Positions 27,266-46,932 are shown, numbered from the stretch's first letter. The stretch is DNA of 64,000 nucleotides from Campylobacter curvus (GCF_013372125.1 NZ_CP053826.1:1364001-1428000), one strand, 5' to 3'. Numbers and translations are program-made. Notes: generated from the sequence alone by a model not told the origin.

Positions 27266-29344
27266 TTAGCCGTTTCTCTTTTTAATGATCTCTTCGCTTA
27301 CATTCTTTGGAACTTCTTCATAATGATCAAATTCCATAGAGTAAGTCGCACGACCTTGAGTGCCTGAGCGAAGATCTGTCGAGTAGCCAAACATCTGAGC
27401 TAGAGGGCAGAAAGCCGTGATGATCTTGCTACCGTTGCGCTCATCCATCGAGCTAACTTGACCGCGGCGTTTATTAAGATCGCCGATGACATCGCCCATA
27501 TACTCTTCAGGAGTTTCGACCTCGACCTTCATCATAGGCTCAAGGATGACCGGATTTGCCTTTCTGGCACCCTCTTTAAAGCCCATAGAAGCGGCAAGCT
27601 TGAACGCCATTTCAGAGCTATCCACCTCGTGGTAACTTCCGTCGTATAGAGTGACTTTTACATCTTCTACCGGATAGCCGGCCAACACACCATTTTGAAG
27701 CGCTTCGCGGCAACCTTTCTCAACGGCAGGTATGTATTCTTTTGGAACGACGCCACCTTTGATATCATTGACGAATTCAAATCCGCTAGCTGGCTCAAGC
27801 GGCTCGATACGTAAGAATACGTGCCCGTATTGACCGCGACCACCTGATTGCTTAGCATATTTATACTCTTGTTCGACTGGTTTGCGGATAGTCTCGCGGT
27901 AGGCAACTTGCGGCTGACCTACTTCTGCGTCGACTTTAAATTCACGAAGCATACGATCGACGATGATCTCCAAGTGAAGCTCTCCCATGCCCGAAATAAT
28001 AGTCTGACCGCTCTCTTCATCGGTATTTACTCTAAAGCTTGGATCCTCTTGAGCTAGCTTTTGAAGTGCTATCGCCATTTTCTCTTGATCAGCTTTTGTC
28101 TTTGGCTCAACGGCGACTGAGATGACAGGCTCAGGGAAGTCCATTTTTTCAAGGATGACTTTATCTTTCTCGCTTGCGAGAGTATCGCCGGTCAAGGTAT
28201 TTTTTAGGCCTACGACAGCGCCGATCTCACCGGCATGAAGGACTGAAATTTCCTCACGTTTGTTTGAGTGCATTTTAAGGAGTCGTCCGATCCTTTCTTT
28301 GCTATCTTGAACGGTATTGTAAGCGTAGCTACCGCTTTCAAGACTTCCGCGATAAACACGGATAAATGTCAGCTGTCCCACAAACGGGTCGGTCATGATC
28401 TTAAATGCAAGCGCAGCAAATTCGCCATCATCGGTAGACTCGACGGTAACTTCCGTGCCGTCCTCATAAACGCCTTTTATAGCCTCGATCTCGTCCGGAG
28501 CCGGTAGATAGTCCACAACGGCATTTAAAAGCGGTTGGATGCCTTTATTTTTAAAAGCTGTTCCGCAAAGCATAGGTATTATGCTCATTCTTAAGCAACC
28601 GGCTTTTATGCCTTTTTTGATCTCTTCTTCGCTTAGCTCTTCGCCGCTGAAAAATTTCTCCATCAAGCTATCGTCTGTTTCAGATACGGCCTCTATGAGC
28701 TTCGCACGATACTCTTGCGCCTTTTCCAAAAGCTCGGCCGGGATTTCTTTTTCTACATAGTCAGTCGGTTTTTTATCATCTTCCCAAACATAAGCTTTCA
28801 TCCTCACAAGGTCGATAACACCCTTAAAATCATCCTCTGCACCGATCGGAATTTGAATAGGCACAGGATTTGCTTTTAAACGGTTTCTGATTTGGCTTTC
28901 GACATTATAAAAATTTGCACCGATCCTGTCCATTTTATTTACAAAAACGATCCTTGGAACGTGATATTTGTTCGCTTGCCTCCAAACGGTCTCACTTTGA
29001 GGTTGGACGCCGCCGACCGAGCAAAATACCGCGACTGCGCCGTCAAGAACACGCATAGAACGCTCAACTTCGATAGTGAAGTCGACGTGGCCCGGAGTAT
29101 CGATCAGGTTTATTTGATGCTGTTTCCAAAAACAAGTCGTCGCAGCCGAAGTTATCGTGATGCCACGCTCTTTTTCTTGTTCCATCCAGTCCATCGTGGC
29201 TGCACCGTCATGCACCTCGCCGATCTTATGGCTCATACCGGTAAAAAATAAAATTCTCTCGCTCGTGGTAGTTTTTCCTGCATCGATATGAGCTGCGATA
29301 CCGATGTTTCTGACCATATGTAATGGTGTTTTTCTATCTGCCAT
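27266..29344 (-). CDS. fusA: Elongation factor G
   Basis: A 692-residue GTPase that drives ribosomal translocation and, with RRF, ribosome recycling. GTPase motifs are complete: [15 protein letters not shown] (G1), [11 protein letters not shown] (G2), DTPGHVDFT (G3) and NKMDR (G4). Domains II to V follow, with [20 protein letters not shown] in domain III and [16 protein letters not shown] in domain IV. It is the last gene of the rpsL-rpsG-fusA operon; only 12 bases separate it from rpsG, and a strong hairpin follows. Confidence 0.98.
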   Translation of the reverse strand: MADRKTPLHMVRNIGIAAHIDAGKTTTSERILFFTGMSHKIGEVHDGAATMDWMEQEKERGITITSAATTCFWKQHQINLIDTPGHVDFTIEVERSMRVLDGAVAVFCSVGGVQPQSETVWRQANKYHVPRIVFVNKMDRIGANFYNVESQIRNRLKANPVPIQIPIGAEDDFKGVIDLVRMKAYVWEDDKKPTDYVEKEIPAELLEKAQEYRAKLIEAVSETDDSLMEKFFSGEELSEEEIKKGIKAGCLRMSIIPMLCGTAFKNKGIQPLLNAVVDYLPAPDEIEAIKGVYEDGTEVTVESTDDGEFAALAFKIMTDPFVGQLTFIRVYRGSLESGSYAYNTVQDSKERIGRLLKMHSNKREEISVLHAGEIGAVVGLKNTLTGDTLASEKDKVILEKMDFPEPVISVAVEPKTKADQEKMAIALQKLAQEDPSFRVNTDEESGQTIISGMGELHLEIIVDRMLREFKVDAEVGQPQVAYRETIRKPVEQEYKYAKQSGGRGQYGHVFLRIEPLEPASGFEFVNDIKGGVVPKEYIPAVEKGCREALQNGVLAGYPVEDVKVTLYDGSYHEVDSSEMAFKLAASMGFKEGARKANPVILEPMMKVEVETPEEYMGDVIGDLNKRRGQVSSMDERNGSKIITAFCPLAQMFGYSTDLRSGTQGRATYSMEFDHYEEVPKNVSEEIIKKRNG

Positions 29345-29356
29345 ATTGTGCCTTTC

Positions 29357-29860
<504 letters not shown>

Positions 29861-29902
29861 TCAAACGTTTGCAAATCTACGCAACGTCTGCGAACCTAAA
29901 TT

Positions 29903-30301
29903 TTACTTTTTAGCAGCTGCAGCAGCGCCTGCTTTAGGGCGTTTTGCGCCGTATTTTGAACGCGCGACAGTTCTTTTTGCGACACCTGCAGTATCTAACG
30001 CACCGCGAACTATGTGGTATTTAACACCCGGCAAGTCCTTGACACGACCGCCACGTACTAGCACGATGCTATGTTCTTGCAGGTTGTGACCCTCACCGCC
30101 GATGTAGCTGATGACTTCAAAACCGCTCGTTAGCCTGACTTTGGCAACTTTCCTCAAAGCTGAGTTTGGTTTTTTAGGAGTCGTAGTATAGACCCTAGTG
30201 CAAACTCCTCTTCTTTGAGGGCACTCTTTTAGCGCTGGAGATTTGGACTTCACGGTCACTTTCTTGCGCTCTTTTCTGACCAATTGATTTATGGTTGGCA
30301 C
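29903..30301 (-). CDS. rpsL: 30S ribosomal protein S12
   Basis: A 132-residue decoding-site protein. The universally conserved [19 protein letters not shown] and [13 protein letters not shown] are present; the lysines at the positions linked to streptomycin resistance (about 43 and 88) are the wild-type residues. The C-terminal tail AGAAAAAKK is a lineage-typical extension. First gene of the str cluster. Unlike the common rpoC-rpsL adjacency, three unrelated genes (iadA, nhaC, doxX) lie between rpoC and rpsL here. Confidence 0.97.
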   Translation of the reverse strand: MPTINQLVRKERKKVTVKSKSPALKECPQRRGVCTRVYTTTPKKPNSALRKVAKVRLTSGFEVISYIGGEGHNLQEHSIVLVRGGRVKDLPGVKYHIVRGALDTAGVAKRTVARSKYGAKRPKAGAAAAAKK

Positions 30302-30454
30302 AGTAATTCCTTTCGACTAAATTTATTAAAAAGACCTAATAATATTTAAAAACGGCTTAAATAATGATTAATCAAATTTTAAAATAGTAAAACACAAAGG
30401 CCGTTTCGCTTTACCAAGCGCTTTGCAAATTTTACTCGTATTTATTAAAACTAC

Positions 30455-31588
30455 CTACTCATACGTTCCTTTTTTGATAAAGCCGTTCTCATCTTTTAAA
30501 ATTTCGCCTTTCGCGATGACATATTTAAGCCCTAAATTTTCGTCAAAAAGTAGCAAATCAGCATCATATCCGCTTGAAATTTTGCCCTTTTTATCGGCGA
30601 TAGCGATAGAATTTGCAACATTTGTAGTAAAAAACGCCAAAGCCTCCTCCAAGCTAAAACCGTCATTTACTAAGCTTAAAAATTCTTCAAACAAAGCTCT
30701 CACGCTGGCAACGCCAATCTCAAGTAGCTTCCCATCAGCGTCATAGCTGGAAAAGCTACCGTATCCATCGGAGCTGACGGTTATTCTATCGGTGCTTAAG
30801 CCCTGGGATTTTATACGCTTGATCGCTTCCAGCGGGCTTAGATGATTTTTGCAGGTAAGATCGATATATCCGCCGTCCTTTAGAAATTTAACGGCCTCAT
30901 TAAATAAATTTTCATTTCTATTTACATGCGTAGGCTGAAAAAACGTAATAGGGATGTCAAATTCTTCTAACGCCTCATAAACTAGCCCGAGCCCCTTTTT
31001 ACCGTCACCCATATGAAGCGTAGTGTGGCCTGATTTGGAGCTGATCATCCCAGCGACCCTACCGGCCGAGACGATGCGGGCCAGCTCGTTTTTGCTGACG
31101 GACGAGGAGCGGTGATCGCTGATGGCTAGCTTTATGCCTATGATCTTATCTACAAATACGATGTCTTTTTGTATATCGCCCGTGATAGTCGGGGTTTGCA
31201 CGTTATATGCGCCGGTGTGAGCGTAGCAGGTGATGCCTTCGTCATTTAGTGCATTCGCCTTTGCGACTAAATTTTCTACGCTTCTAGTCGCACTATCGGT
31301 GCCCAAAAGCCCCACCGCAGTCGTGATGCCAGCCTCTATAAATTTTGAGAGCATTATCTCGGGCACCCTGGTTTTAAAGCCGCCTTCACCGCCACCGCCC
31401 GTGATATGAACGTGCTTGTCGATGAGCCCCGGCGTAGCTATAAATTTTGAAGCCTCGATCACTTTTAAATTTGGCAAATTCGGGTTTAAATTTTCATCTA
31501 TGCAGACGATCTTGCCGTTACAGATGAAAATATCTTTACGTCCTATAAATTTAGGAGAGAAAATTTGAGCGTTTTTTATGAGCAACAT
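30455..31588 (-). CDS. iadA: Isoaspartyl (beta-aspartyl) dipeptidase
   Basis: A 377-residue amidohydrolase-superfamily metalloenzyme that cleaves isoaspartyl dipeptides arising from protein ageing. The binuclear metal site motif IDKHVHITGGGGEGGF is near residue 60, and the Lys, His and Asp ligands follow in later stretches such as ISDHRSSS and TVSSDGYGS. ATG 31588 overlaps the nhaC stop (TGATG) and has AGGAGG upstream; a GTG one codon earlier is possible. Coupling to an Na+/H+-antiporter-type carrier suggests a peptide or aspartate catabolic unit: this organism group uses amino acids such as aspartate as carbon source. Confidence 0.92.
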   Translation of the reverse strand: MLLIKNAQIFSPKFIGRKDIFICNGKIVCIDENLNPNLPNLKVIEASKFIATPGLIDKHVHITGGGGEGGFKTRVPEIMLSKFIEAGITTAVGLLGTDSATRSVENLVAKANALNDEGITCYAHTGAYNVQTPTITGDIQKDIVFVDKIIGIKLAISDHRSSSVSKNELARIVSAGRVAGMISSKSGHTTLHMGDGKKGLGLVYEALEEFDIPITFFQPTHVNRNENLFNEAVKFLKDGGYIDLTCKNHLSPLEAIKRIKSQGLSTDRITVSSDGYGSFSSYDADGKLLEIGVASVRALFEEFLSLVNDGFSLEEALAFFTTNVANSIAIADKKGKISSGYDADLLLFDENLGLKYVIAKGEILKDENGFIKKGTYE

Positions 31589-33000
31589 CACTCCTCCTTT
31601 TTATCTTTTAGCGGCGCTATGCCGATGCCCGTGATAGCTAGGATCACGGCAAAAACTATACCCATATAGTTCATGACCGCCCAAGGCAGATATTCCACCG
31701 TTGCGACACCAAGCGTAGCCGTCATATAAGCTCCGGCCGCCGACCATGGTATGAGCGGAACGACGACGGTACCGGAGTCCTCGAGAGTTCTGGATAAATT
31801 CTTAGCCGCCAGTCCCTTTTCTTTATAAAAGTCCTTAAACATCTCGCCAGGCACCAAGATCGACAGATACGAGCTACCGGTCACAAATGCGACCGTCAAA
31901 CAAGACGATATGGTCGAGATGATGACGCCAGCTTGCGATCTGACCTTTGACATTATCGTGTGAAGCACGACGCTTAGCATACCGGTAACGGACAAAATCC
32001 CGGCAAAGCCCATAGCACAGATGACGAGGATGGTCGTGGCATTTACCGAGCTCACACCGCCTCTGTTTAAAAGCTTCATCATATCTTTTGAAAATTCACC
32101 ATCAAGCCCGCTCATGTTTAGATTAAAGCCGCTCATCACGGATATCAGACCGTTTTTGAGGCTAAAGCCCTGTAAAAATACGCCAAACAATACAGCCATA
32201 AAAGACGATATGAGCATCACTGGTATGGTCGGCCATTTTAAAAAAGAGCCCGCTAGGACTAAAATCGCCGGCAGCAAAAGGATAACGTGAAAGTCAAAAA
32301 CTCTATCAAGCTCGGTCTGAAGCGACAGTATCGATGCCGAGACATCACTACCGCTCGCTGCGCCCGAGCCTATAAAAAGATAAACAACGATCGCTACGAT
32401 AGTAGCCGGCACGGTCGTGTAAAGCATATGCCTGATATGCTCATAAAGCTCCGAGCCTGCGGCTATCGGGGCTAAATTTGTAGTGTCTGAAAGTGGAGAG
32501 AGTTTGTCACCAAAATAAGCTCCTGCTACGACAGCTCCTGCAGTCGCGGCCAGATCCACATTAAGGCCTTGAGCGATACCCATTACGGCCACGCCCACCG
32601 TGCCGGCCGACCCCCAGGACGTACCGGTGACGGTCGAGAGGATGGCGCATATCAAAAAGGCGGTAACGACGAGGTATTTTGGGCTGATGATCCCGACGCC
32701 GTAGTAGATGATCATCGGTATAGTACCGGAAAACATCCACGAGCCGATAAGTAGACCCACGACCCAAAGTATCATGAGTGCCGGAAGCGAGCTTGAAATT
32801 TTATCGATTATACCCGCTTCAAGCTCTTTGTAGGAGTAGCCAAGCCGCCAAGCGATGAGCCCGGCAACGAGCGCCGAGGTCAAAATGATAGGTTCGACTT
32901 TGAGCTTGTAGTAGCCCACTCCCAAAGCAAGTCCGAAAATCATGACCAAAACCGGCGTAACGCTTTGCAAGAACGTCGGTTTCAACTTTTCGCCAGACAT
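31588..33000 (-). CDS. nhaC: NhaC-family Na+/H+ antiporter
   Basis: A 470-residue inner-membrane carrier with about 11-12 membrane segments. NhaC family landmarks are GTSWGSAGTVGVA (about residue 127) and GAYFGDKLSPLSDTTNLAP (about 160), the ion-translocation region with conserved Asp residues, and a matching second-half SGTVVVPLIPWSAAGAYM. Exchanges external protons for Na+, or in some NhaC-like proteins malate/lactate, so the substrate should be treated with care. It is translationally coupled to iadA, hinting that it may serve an organic substrate rather than pH control; that is inference. Confidence 0.87.
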   Translation of the reverse strand: MSGEKLKPTFLQSVTPVLVMIFGLALGVGYYKLKVEPIILTSALVAGLIAWRLGYSYKELEAGIIDKISSSLPALMILWVVGLLIGSWMFSGTIPMIIYYGVGIISPKYLVVTAFLICAILSTVTGTSWGSAGTVGVAVMGIAQGLNVDLAATAGAVVAGAYFGDKLSPLSDTTNLAPIAAGSELYEHIRHMLYTTVPATIVAIVVYLFIGSGAASGSDVSASILSLQTELDRVFDFHVILLLPAILVLAGSFLKWPTIPVMLISSFMAVLFGVFLQGFSLKNGLISVMSGFNLNMSGLDGEFSKDMMKLLNRGGVSSVNATTILVICAMGFAGILSVTGMLSVVLHTIMSKVRSQAGVIISTISSCLTVAFVTGSSYLSILVPGEMFKDFYKEKGLAAKNLSRTLEDSGTVVVPLIPWSAAGAYMTATLGVATVEYLPWAVMNYMGIVFAVILAITGIGIAPLKDKKEE

Positions 33001-33124
33001 GACAGCCTCCTTAAATTTAGATTTATTAAAAATCTATATTCTAAAGGCTTAAAATATTATAAAAATTTAATATTAAAAATAAAATTTTTATGTTTGATTA
33101 GAAAAATGTAACAAAAGCTAAATT

Positions 33125-33508
33125 TCAGTCCGCCTTGATGGCATATTTGCCGCTTCCACAAAAGATCGTGCAAAGAGCCATAGCCATATAAAGATATAAA
33201 ATTTCAGCCTCAAAGCCTCCGTGTCCGGTAAGGGCTAAAAAATTTGGATGCGCAAGATAAACTATAAACAGTGCATTTGCAGCGATTATAGCTGCGGCGA
33301 CTCTCGAATAAAACCCGATAATCAGCATAAGCGGAGCTAAAACCTCGGTGATATAAACGCCATAAGCGAAAAATTCCGGCATCCCGGCTGAAGCTACCAT
33401 CGATTTTATAAAGCTGATACCACCTGTAAGCTTTGCAAAGCCGTGCATGAATAGGCAAATTCCAAGGCCAAGCCTCACGAAAAGCAGTCCTAAATCTTGA
33501 TTTTTCAT
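33125..33508 (-). CDS. DoxX-family membrane protein
   Basis: A 127-residue protein with four membrane segments. It opens GLLFVRLGLGICLFMHGFAK, the DoxX signature, and has PEFFAYGVYITEVLAPLMLI and the third and fourth segments expected. DoxX proteins are small quinol-oxidase-associated or redox-linked membrane proteins of largely undetermined role. The gene stands alone, between a 120-base gap after nhaC and the rpoC terminator. Confidence 0.88.
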   Translation of the reverse strand: MKNQDLGLLFVRLGLGICLFMHGFAKLTGGISFIKSMVASAGMPEFFAYGVYITEVLAPLMLIIGFYSRVAAAIIAANALFIVYLAHPNFLALTGHGGFEAEILYLYMAMALCTIFCGSGKYAIKAD

Positions 33509-33566
33509 CGATATTCCTTTTGGATATTAAATTTAATAGGATTGTATAAGAAGAAAGTAAATAATA

Positions 33567-33589
33567 AAGAGCCTCAAAACGAGGCTCTT
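33567..33589 (-). terminator. Terminator of the rpoBC operon
   Basis: AAGAGCCTC (33567-33575) and GAGGCTCTT (33581-33589) form a 9-bp stem with a 5-base loop, followed on the minus strand by TATTATTTACTTTC, just after the rpoC stop. Confidence 0.85.
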
Positions 33590-33592
33590 GCG

Positions 33593-42329
<8,737 letters not shown>

Positions 42330-42359
42330 GAAATTTTTGATAATTTCAAAAAAATGAAA

Positions 42360-42737
42360 TTACTTAAGTTCGACTTTAGCGCCTGCTTCTTCAAGCTCTT
42401 TTTTAGCTGCCTCGGCCTCATCTTTGCTAATGCCCTCTTTAAGAACGGATGGAGTTCCTTCAACTGCGTCTTTAGCCTCTTTAAGTCCAAGACCAGTAAG
42501 AGCCCTAACGACTTTGATTACATTGATCTTCTTATCGCCAGAATCAACCAATACTACGTTAAATTCTGTTTTCTCTTCAGCCGCTTCAGCAGCACCGCCA
42601 GCTACTGCACCGCCAGCCACCATAACAGGAGCGGCGCTTACGCCGAATTTCTCTTCAAACTCTTTTACGAGCTCGCTAAGCTCGAGTACTGAAAGATTAG
42701 AAATAAATTCTAATACGTCTTCTTTAGTGATTGCCAT
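42360..42737 (-). CDS. rplL: 50S ribosomal protein L7/L12
   Basis: A 125-residue acidic stalk protein that recruits translation GTPases. The N-terminal dimerisation domain ([20 protein letters not shown]) is linked by a flexible Ala/Gly-rich hinge ([17 protein letters not shown]) to the C-terminal factor-binding domain, with [20 protein letters not shown] and GAKVELK at the end. It is 20 bases downstream of rplJ, the usual order, and the attenuator hairpin follows. Confidence 0.98.
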   Translation of the reverse strand: MAITKEDVLEFISNLSVLELSELVKEFEEKFGVSAAPVMVAGGAVAGGAAEAAEEKTEFNVVLVDSGDKKINVIKVVRALTGLGLKEAKDAVEGTPSVLKEGISKDEAEAAKKELEEAGAKVELK

Positions 42738-42757
42738 TTTATTATCCTTCTAAATTT

Positions 42758-43243
42758 TTATGCTGATTGTTCTTTTTTCTCTTTAAGCGCATTTAGTCCA
42801 ATAGTGAAATTTTGGATAGGCGCATTCCAAACTTGAAGTAGCATAGCGATAAGCTCGTCGCGACTTGGCATCTTCGATAGAGCCTTGACTTTATCAACGC
42901 TTGCAACTTCTCCGTCAATATATGCTGTTTTGATTTTGAAAAGCTCGGAATTGGCTTCTTCAAATTTAACAACAACCTTTGTCACAGCTAGCTGATCTTC
43001 GCTCCAAAGATAGATATTCGTATCTTTTAGGCTCATTCCGTCTTTAGCGGAATTTTTAAGAGCTATGTTAGCAAGCGTGTTCTTGATGACTTGAACCTTA
43101 ACGTTTTGTTCTCTAGCAGCATTTCTCAACGCTTCAAGTTTTTTAACGTTAAGCCCGTGATAATCGCAAACAACGATCGCTTGAGCATCTTTAAATTCGC
43201 TCTCAAGTTTAGCTATAACTTCAGATTTTTCATTACGTGTCAC
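42758..43243 (-). CDS. rplJ: 50S ribosomal protein L10
   Basis: A 161-residue stalk base protein that binds 23S rRNA and the L7/L12 dimers. It begins with a GTG at 43243 ([17 protein letters not shown]), preceded by AAAGGAG. Family motif [18 protein letters not shown] is present, and the C-terminal helix ([15 protein letters not shown]) carries the L12-binding site. The 100-base leader between rplA and rplJ has two hairpins that may be the L10(L12)4 autoregulatory site. Confidence 0.97.
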   Translation of the reverse strand: MTRNEKSEVIAKLESEFKDAQAIVVCDYHGLNVKKLEALRNAAREQNVKVQVIKNTLANIALKNSAKDGMSLKDTNIYLWSEDQLAVTKVVVKFEEANSELFKIKTAYIDGEVASVDKVKALSKMPSRDELIAMLLQVWNAPIQNFTIGLNALKEKKEQSA

Positions 43244-43246
43244 TTT

Positions 43247-43340
43247 TTCTCCTTTCCGACCGGTGATTTCAAGCAGAGCGGGTCGAATCGATTAAGCCCG
43301 AAGGCCTCGGCTATCTCCAATCTAAGATATAAATTTAATT
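43247..43340 (-). promoter_or_regulatory. Probable L10 leader (ribosomal protein autoregulation)
   Basis: The rplA-rplJ gap can form two stem-loops on the minus strand, one with AGCCGAGGCCTTCGGGCTT and one with CGACCC...GGTCG, upstream of the ribosome site. Many bacteria bind the L10-L12 complex here to repress rplJL. Assignment is by position and folding only. Confidence 0.45.
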
Positions 43341-43347
43341 CGATAAA

Positions 43348-44049
43348 TTATTTTAGATCCATCACTTCTTGAGTATCAAGAGCGATAGACGGGCTCATCG
43401 TCAACGACAATGAAGCGTTTTTGACATATCTGCCTTTTGAAGCAGACGGTTTATGCTTATTTATGGCTTTTATAAAAGTTGAGATATTCTCATTAAGCTG
43501 TTCTTTACTAAAGCTGACTTTTCCGAGCCCTGCATGGATATTTCCTTGTTTATCGACACGGAAATTTACTTGACCGCTCTTTGCATTATTTACAGCTTGA
43601 GCTACGTCCATAGTAACTGTTCCTGTTTTTGGATTTGGCATTAAGCCTTTTGGTCCAAGGATACGACCAACTTTACCTACTAGACCCATTAAATTTGGAG
43701 TAGCGATAAGAACATCGAAATTCATGATACCTTTTTGGATATCCTCAACAAGCTCATCAGAGCCCACGATATCTGCACCTGCAGCTTTTGCCTCGTCGGC
43801 TTTGGCATCTTTTGCTATGACGGCGACACGAACGGTTTTACCTGTTCCGGCCGGTAATACTACAGAACCACGAACCATCTGATCGGCATGTCTTGGATCA
43901 ACATTGAGCTTAAGCGCTATTTCCACGGTTTCATCAAATTTAGCAGATGCTAAAGTTTTGATCGTAGTGATCGCTTCATCAAGATTATAAATTTTATTTT
44001 CTTCTACTTTTTTAAGTAGTTCTTGAAATCTTTTAGTAGTTTTTCCCAT
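43348..44049 (-). CDS. rplA: 50S ribosomal protein L1
   Basis: A 233-residue two-domain protein of the mobile L1 stalk, involved in releasing deacylated tRNA. Family motifs: [37 protein letters not shown] and [11 protein letters not shown]. The C-terminal end MDLK is normal. It lies 61 bases from rplK, in the standard L11-L1 order; L1 represses this pair in other bacteria. Confidence 0.98.
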   Translation of the reverse strand: MGKTTKRFQELLKKVEENKIYNLDEAITTIKTLASAKFDETVEIALKLNVDPRHADQMVRGSVVLPAGTGKTVRVAVIAKDAKADEAKAAGADIVGSDELVEDIQKGIMNFDVLIATPNLMGLVGKVGRILGPKGLMPNPKTGTVTMDVAQAVNNAKSGQVNFRVDKQGNIHAGLGKVSFSKEQLNENISTFIKAINKHKPSASKGRYVKNASLSLTMSPSIALDTQEVMDLK

Positions 44050-44110
44050 TAAATTCTCCGCATTTTAAAGTGCTTCCGTCTTTTGATACTCAGCCTGACG
44101 GTAAAGGCGT
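44050..44110 (-). promoter_or_regulatory. Hairpin in the rplK-rplA spacer
   Basis: On the minus strand CCGTC and GACGG pair around AGGCTGAGTATCAAAA just before the rplA ribosome site. It may modulate rplA translation or bind L1; no stronger evidence is visible. Confidence 0.3.
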
Positions 44111-44536
44111 TTAGTCTACTATCTCGACACCCATAGAACGAGCTGAACCGGCAATGATTTTAGCCGCTTGCTCTTTATCGTTCGTATTCAAATCTACAAG
44201 TTTTTTCTCAACGATCTCTAAAACTTGAGCTTTAGTTAATTTACCAACCTTGTTTTTCAAAGGATTGTCCGTCCCTTTTGCTATGCCGGCAGCCTTCTTT
44301 ATAAGGTCTGTTGCAGGCGGTTGCTTCGTGATGAATGTAAAGCTTTTATCTGCATAAACGGTTATAACGACAGGTATATTAAATCCTACCATATCCTTTG
44401 TTTTCTCATTAAAAGCTTTGCAAAATTCCATGATATTTACGCCCTTTTGACCAAGAGCTGGACCAACTGGCGGGCTTGGATTTGCCTTCGTAGCGGCAAT
44501 CTGTAATTTTATTTCGCCTATAACTTTTTTAGCCAT
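44111..44536 (-). CDS. rplK: 50S ribosomal protein L11
   Basis: A 141-residue protein of the GTPase-associated centre that binds 23S rRNA with its C-terminal domain. The proline-rich N-terminal motif [20 protein letters not shown] and the C-terminal [13 protein letters not shown] are complete. It starts 11 bases downstream of nusG, the usual secE-nusG-rplK-rplA order. Confidence 0.98.
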
Positions 44537-44547
44537 AAACTTACTCC

Positions 44548-45078
44548 TTAAATTATCTTTTCAACTTGTGAATATAAAATATCAACCGGCGTACTTCTGC
44601 CAAATATAGAAACATTCAAGCGAAGCTTGCCATGAACCATGTCATACTCCTCCACGATACCGGTAAAGTTCGCAAAAGGACCTTCTGTGATACGAACGCT
44701 TTCGCCCTCATCAAAGAAAATTTTAGGTTTAGGCGCAGCACGTTTTTGTACTTTTTCTAAAATAGTATTTATGTCTTTATCGCTTAACGGAGTAGGCTTT
44801 TTGGACTCGCCTATAAATCTTCCGACTTTTGGCAAGGATTGAATTTTATGCCAAAGAGCGGTATCTAAATCAAGATGTGCAAAAGCATATCCGGGATAAA
44901 GCGTTCTTTCGTTTATTTTTTGTTTTCCATTTTTGATCTCGATAACGTCTTCGGTAGGAACGATGACTTCTTTTAGTTGCTCTTCGATACCATGATCCTT
45001 GACTAAATTTTCGATACCTCTTTTTACGGCCATCTCGCTACCAGCATATGTTTGAATAGCATACCATTTATGTGCCAT
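44548..45078 (-). CDS. nusG: Transcription termination/antitermination factor NusG
   Basis: A 176-residue protein with an N-terminal NGN domain ([20 protein letters not shown]) that binds the polymerase clamp and a C-terminal KOW domain ([18 protein letters not shown]) that contacts Rho or ribosomal S10. Starts 11 bases after secE. Length equals the family norm. Confidence 0.97.
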
Positions 45079-45089
45079 GTCATATTTCC

Positions 45090-45269
45090 TTAGATAATTT
45101 TTGAAAGACTAAATGACATGATGGCATCGACCAAAGCCAAAAAGAGCGACACTACCGTAACTACAATAAAAACGGTAATAAAAGCGTTTCTAACTTGCTC
45201 TTTTGTAGGAAATATGACCTTCAATATTTCAAGTTTTGATAGCTTTATATAGTTTATTAATTTTTCCAT
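45090..45269 (-). CDS. secE: Preprotein translocase subunit SecE
   Basis: A 59-residue inner-membrane protein, the short single-spanning SecE. A conserved amphipathic helix (KLSKLEILKVIFPTKEQVRN) precedes one membrane segment (AFITVFIVVTVVSLFLALVD). I chose ATG 45269 over the upstream in-frame codons because those run into tRNA-Trp and the family begins this way. It stabilises SecY. Adjacent tRNA-Trp and nusG are its usual neighbours. Confidence 0.95.
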   Translation of the reverse strand: MEKLINYIKLSKLEILKVIFPTKEQVRNAFITVFIVVTVVSLFLALVDAIMSFSLSKII

Positions 45270-45283
45270 CTTTAACCTTATTA

Positions 45284-45359
45284 TGGCAGGGCAAGAGGGA
45301 TTCGAACCCCCAACCATTGGATTTGGAATCCAGCGCTCTACCGTTGGAGCTATTGCCCT
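45284..45359 (-). tRNA. tRNA-Trp (CCA)
   Basis: Cloverleaf on the minus strand: acceptor AGGGCAA/TTGCCCT, D-arm TAGCTCCAACGGTAGAGC, anticodon loop ATTCCAAAT (anticodon CCA), T-arm GGGGGTTCGAATCCCTC, and encoded CCA. Sits between rpmG and secE, as usual in this phylum. Confidence 0.95.
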
Positions 45360-45374
45360 AATGGTATCAGCCCA

Positions 45375-45533
45375 TTAACTTTTTAGCTTTACTTCTTTAT
45401 GGAGAGTATGTTTTTTAAGCCTTGGACAATATTTTTTAAGCTCCAACTTTTCTGTCATAGTTTTACTATTTTTTGTAGTAGTGTAGTTTATATCACCACT
45501 TTCGGAGCATTTTAAACCAACTTTGATTCTCAT
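45375..45533 (-). CDS. rpmG: 50S ribosomal protein L33
   Basis: A 52-residue protein reading [20 protein letters not shown], then [20 protein letters not shown] and [12 protein letters not shown]. It is too short to be picked up by length filters. One Cys of each usual zinc-binding pair is kept (KCSES, YCPRL) while the partner is lost, so this is the zinc-independent C-minus type of L33. It lies between tuf and tRNA-Trp. The tuf hairpin overlaps the leader just upstream. Confidence 0.95.
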   Translation of the reverse strand: MRIKVGLKCSESGDINYTTTKNSKTMTEKLELKKYCPRLKKHTLHKEVKLKS

Positions 45534-45547
45534 TAAATTTCCTTAAG

Positions 45548-45573
45548 GCAAAAGAGCAAAATCGCTCTTTTGC
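45548..45573 (-). terminator. Hairpin after tuf
   Basis: GCAAAAGAGC (45548-45557) and GCTCTTTTGC (45564-45573) form a perfect 10-bp stem after the tuf stop; the T-run is weak, so readthrough into rpmG and secE is likely. Confidence 0.7.
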
Positions 45574-45584
45574 TAAATTTTAAA

Positions 45585-46784
45585 TTATGCAAGTATCTTA
45601 GAAACGACACCTGAACCAACAGTTCTACCACCCTCACGGATCGCAAAACGTGTACCCTCTTCAAGGGCAACAGGAGCGATGAGTTCAACGGAAATTCTGA
45701 CATTATCTCCAGGCATAACCATCTCAGTTCCTTCTGGAAGTGTGATAGAACCTGTAACGTCTGTTGTTCTTACATAAAATTGTGGTCTATAGTTGTTAAA
45801 GAATGGAGTGTGGCGTCCGCCTTCCTCTTTTGTTAGGATATAAACCTCACCCTCAAATTTTGTATGAGGAGTGATTGATTTTGGCTTACAAAGAACCATG
45901 CCGCGCTCGACGTCTTCTTTTTTAGTACCTCTTAAAAGAACACCTACGTTATCACCGGCCTCGCCTTGTTCCATCTCTTTCCTAAACATCTCAACGCCAG
46001 TAACTGTCGTAGTTTGAGTAGGTTTGATACCAACGATCTCGATAGTATCGCCAACTTTTACGACACCTTTTTCGATCCTACCAGTAACGACCGTTCCACG
46101 ACCTGAGATAGAGAAAACGTCTTCGATAGGCATCAGGAAGTCTTTATCGGTAGCACGAACTGGAGTTGGGATATACTCATCGACTTTATCCATAAGCTCA
46201 AGAACTTTTGCTGACCACTCGCCATCAACGCCTGCTTTAGCCTCTTCGAGGGCTTTAAGAGCAGAACCTGATATGATAGGAGTATCATCGCCAGGGAAGT
46301 TGTACTCGTTAAGAAGCTCGCGAATTTCCATCTCGACTAGCTCAAGAAGCTCAGCGTCATCGACCATATCGGCTTTGTTCATAAATACAACGATATATGG
46401 AACGCCTACTTGGCGAGATAGCAAGATATGCTCTCTAGTTTGAGGCATAGGGCCGTCAGCAGCAGAAACGACTAGGATCGCACCGTCCATTTGAGCAGCA
46501 CCGGTGATCATGTTTTTAACATAGTCGGCGTGGCCCGGGCAGTCAACGTGAGCATAGTGGCGTTTTTCTGTTTCATACTCGATGTGTGAAGTAGCGATGG
46601 TAATACCGCGCTCTTTTTCCTCTGGAGCGTTATCGATATTATCATAGTCTTTCATCTCTGCAAGACCTTTTCTTGAAAGAACAGCAGAAATAGCAGCTGT
46701 CAAAGTAGTTTTACCATGGTCGACGTGACCGATAGTACCAATGTTTACGTGTGGCTTGTTGCGTGAAAATTTTTCTTTAGCCAT
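45585..46784 (-). CDS. tuf: Elongation factor Tu
   Basis: A 399-residue GTPase that brings aminoacyl-tRNA to the ribosome. Starts [16 protein letters not shown] at ATG 46784 with GGAGG upstream; the in-frame codons above it are not part of the family. GTPase motifs [32 protein letters not shown] and NKADM are intact. Only one copy is in the window. Preceded by a tRNA-Thr gene 73 bases upstream, so a tRNA-tuf co-transcript processed by RNases is probable. Confidence 0.98.
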   Translation of the reverse strand: MAKEKFSRNKPHVNIGTIGHVDHGKTTLTAAISAVLSRKGLAEMKDYDNIDNAPEEKERGITIATSHIEYETEKRHYAHVDCPGHADYVKNMITGAAQMDGAILVVSAADGPMPQTREHILLSRQVGVPYIVVFMNKADMVDDAELLELVEMEIRELLNEYNFPGDDTPIISGSALKALEEAKAGVDGEWSAKVLELMDKVDEYIPTPVRATDKDFLMPIEDVFSISGRGTVVTGRIEKGVVKVGDTIEIVGIKPTQTTTVTGVEMFRKEMEQGEAGDNVGVLLRGTKKEDVERGMVLCKPKSITPHTKFEGEVYILTKEEGGRHTPFFNNYRPQFYVRTTDVTGSITLPEGTEMVMPGDNVRISVELIAPVALEEGTRFAIREGGRTVGSGVVSKILA

Positions 46785-46857
46785 CTTTTCCTCCGTTGTG
46801 ATATGTGACTTAATTCTAAAATTTGCATTGTTATGCAACCAAAATCGTATAAACCAG

Positions 46858-46932
<75 letters not shown>

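Noticed and set aside
46785-46838. In-frame codons before EF-Tu
   Set aside because: EF-Tu begins MAKEKF and GGAGG precedes ATG 46784.
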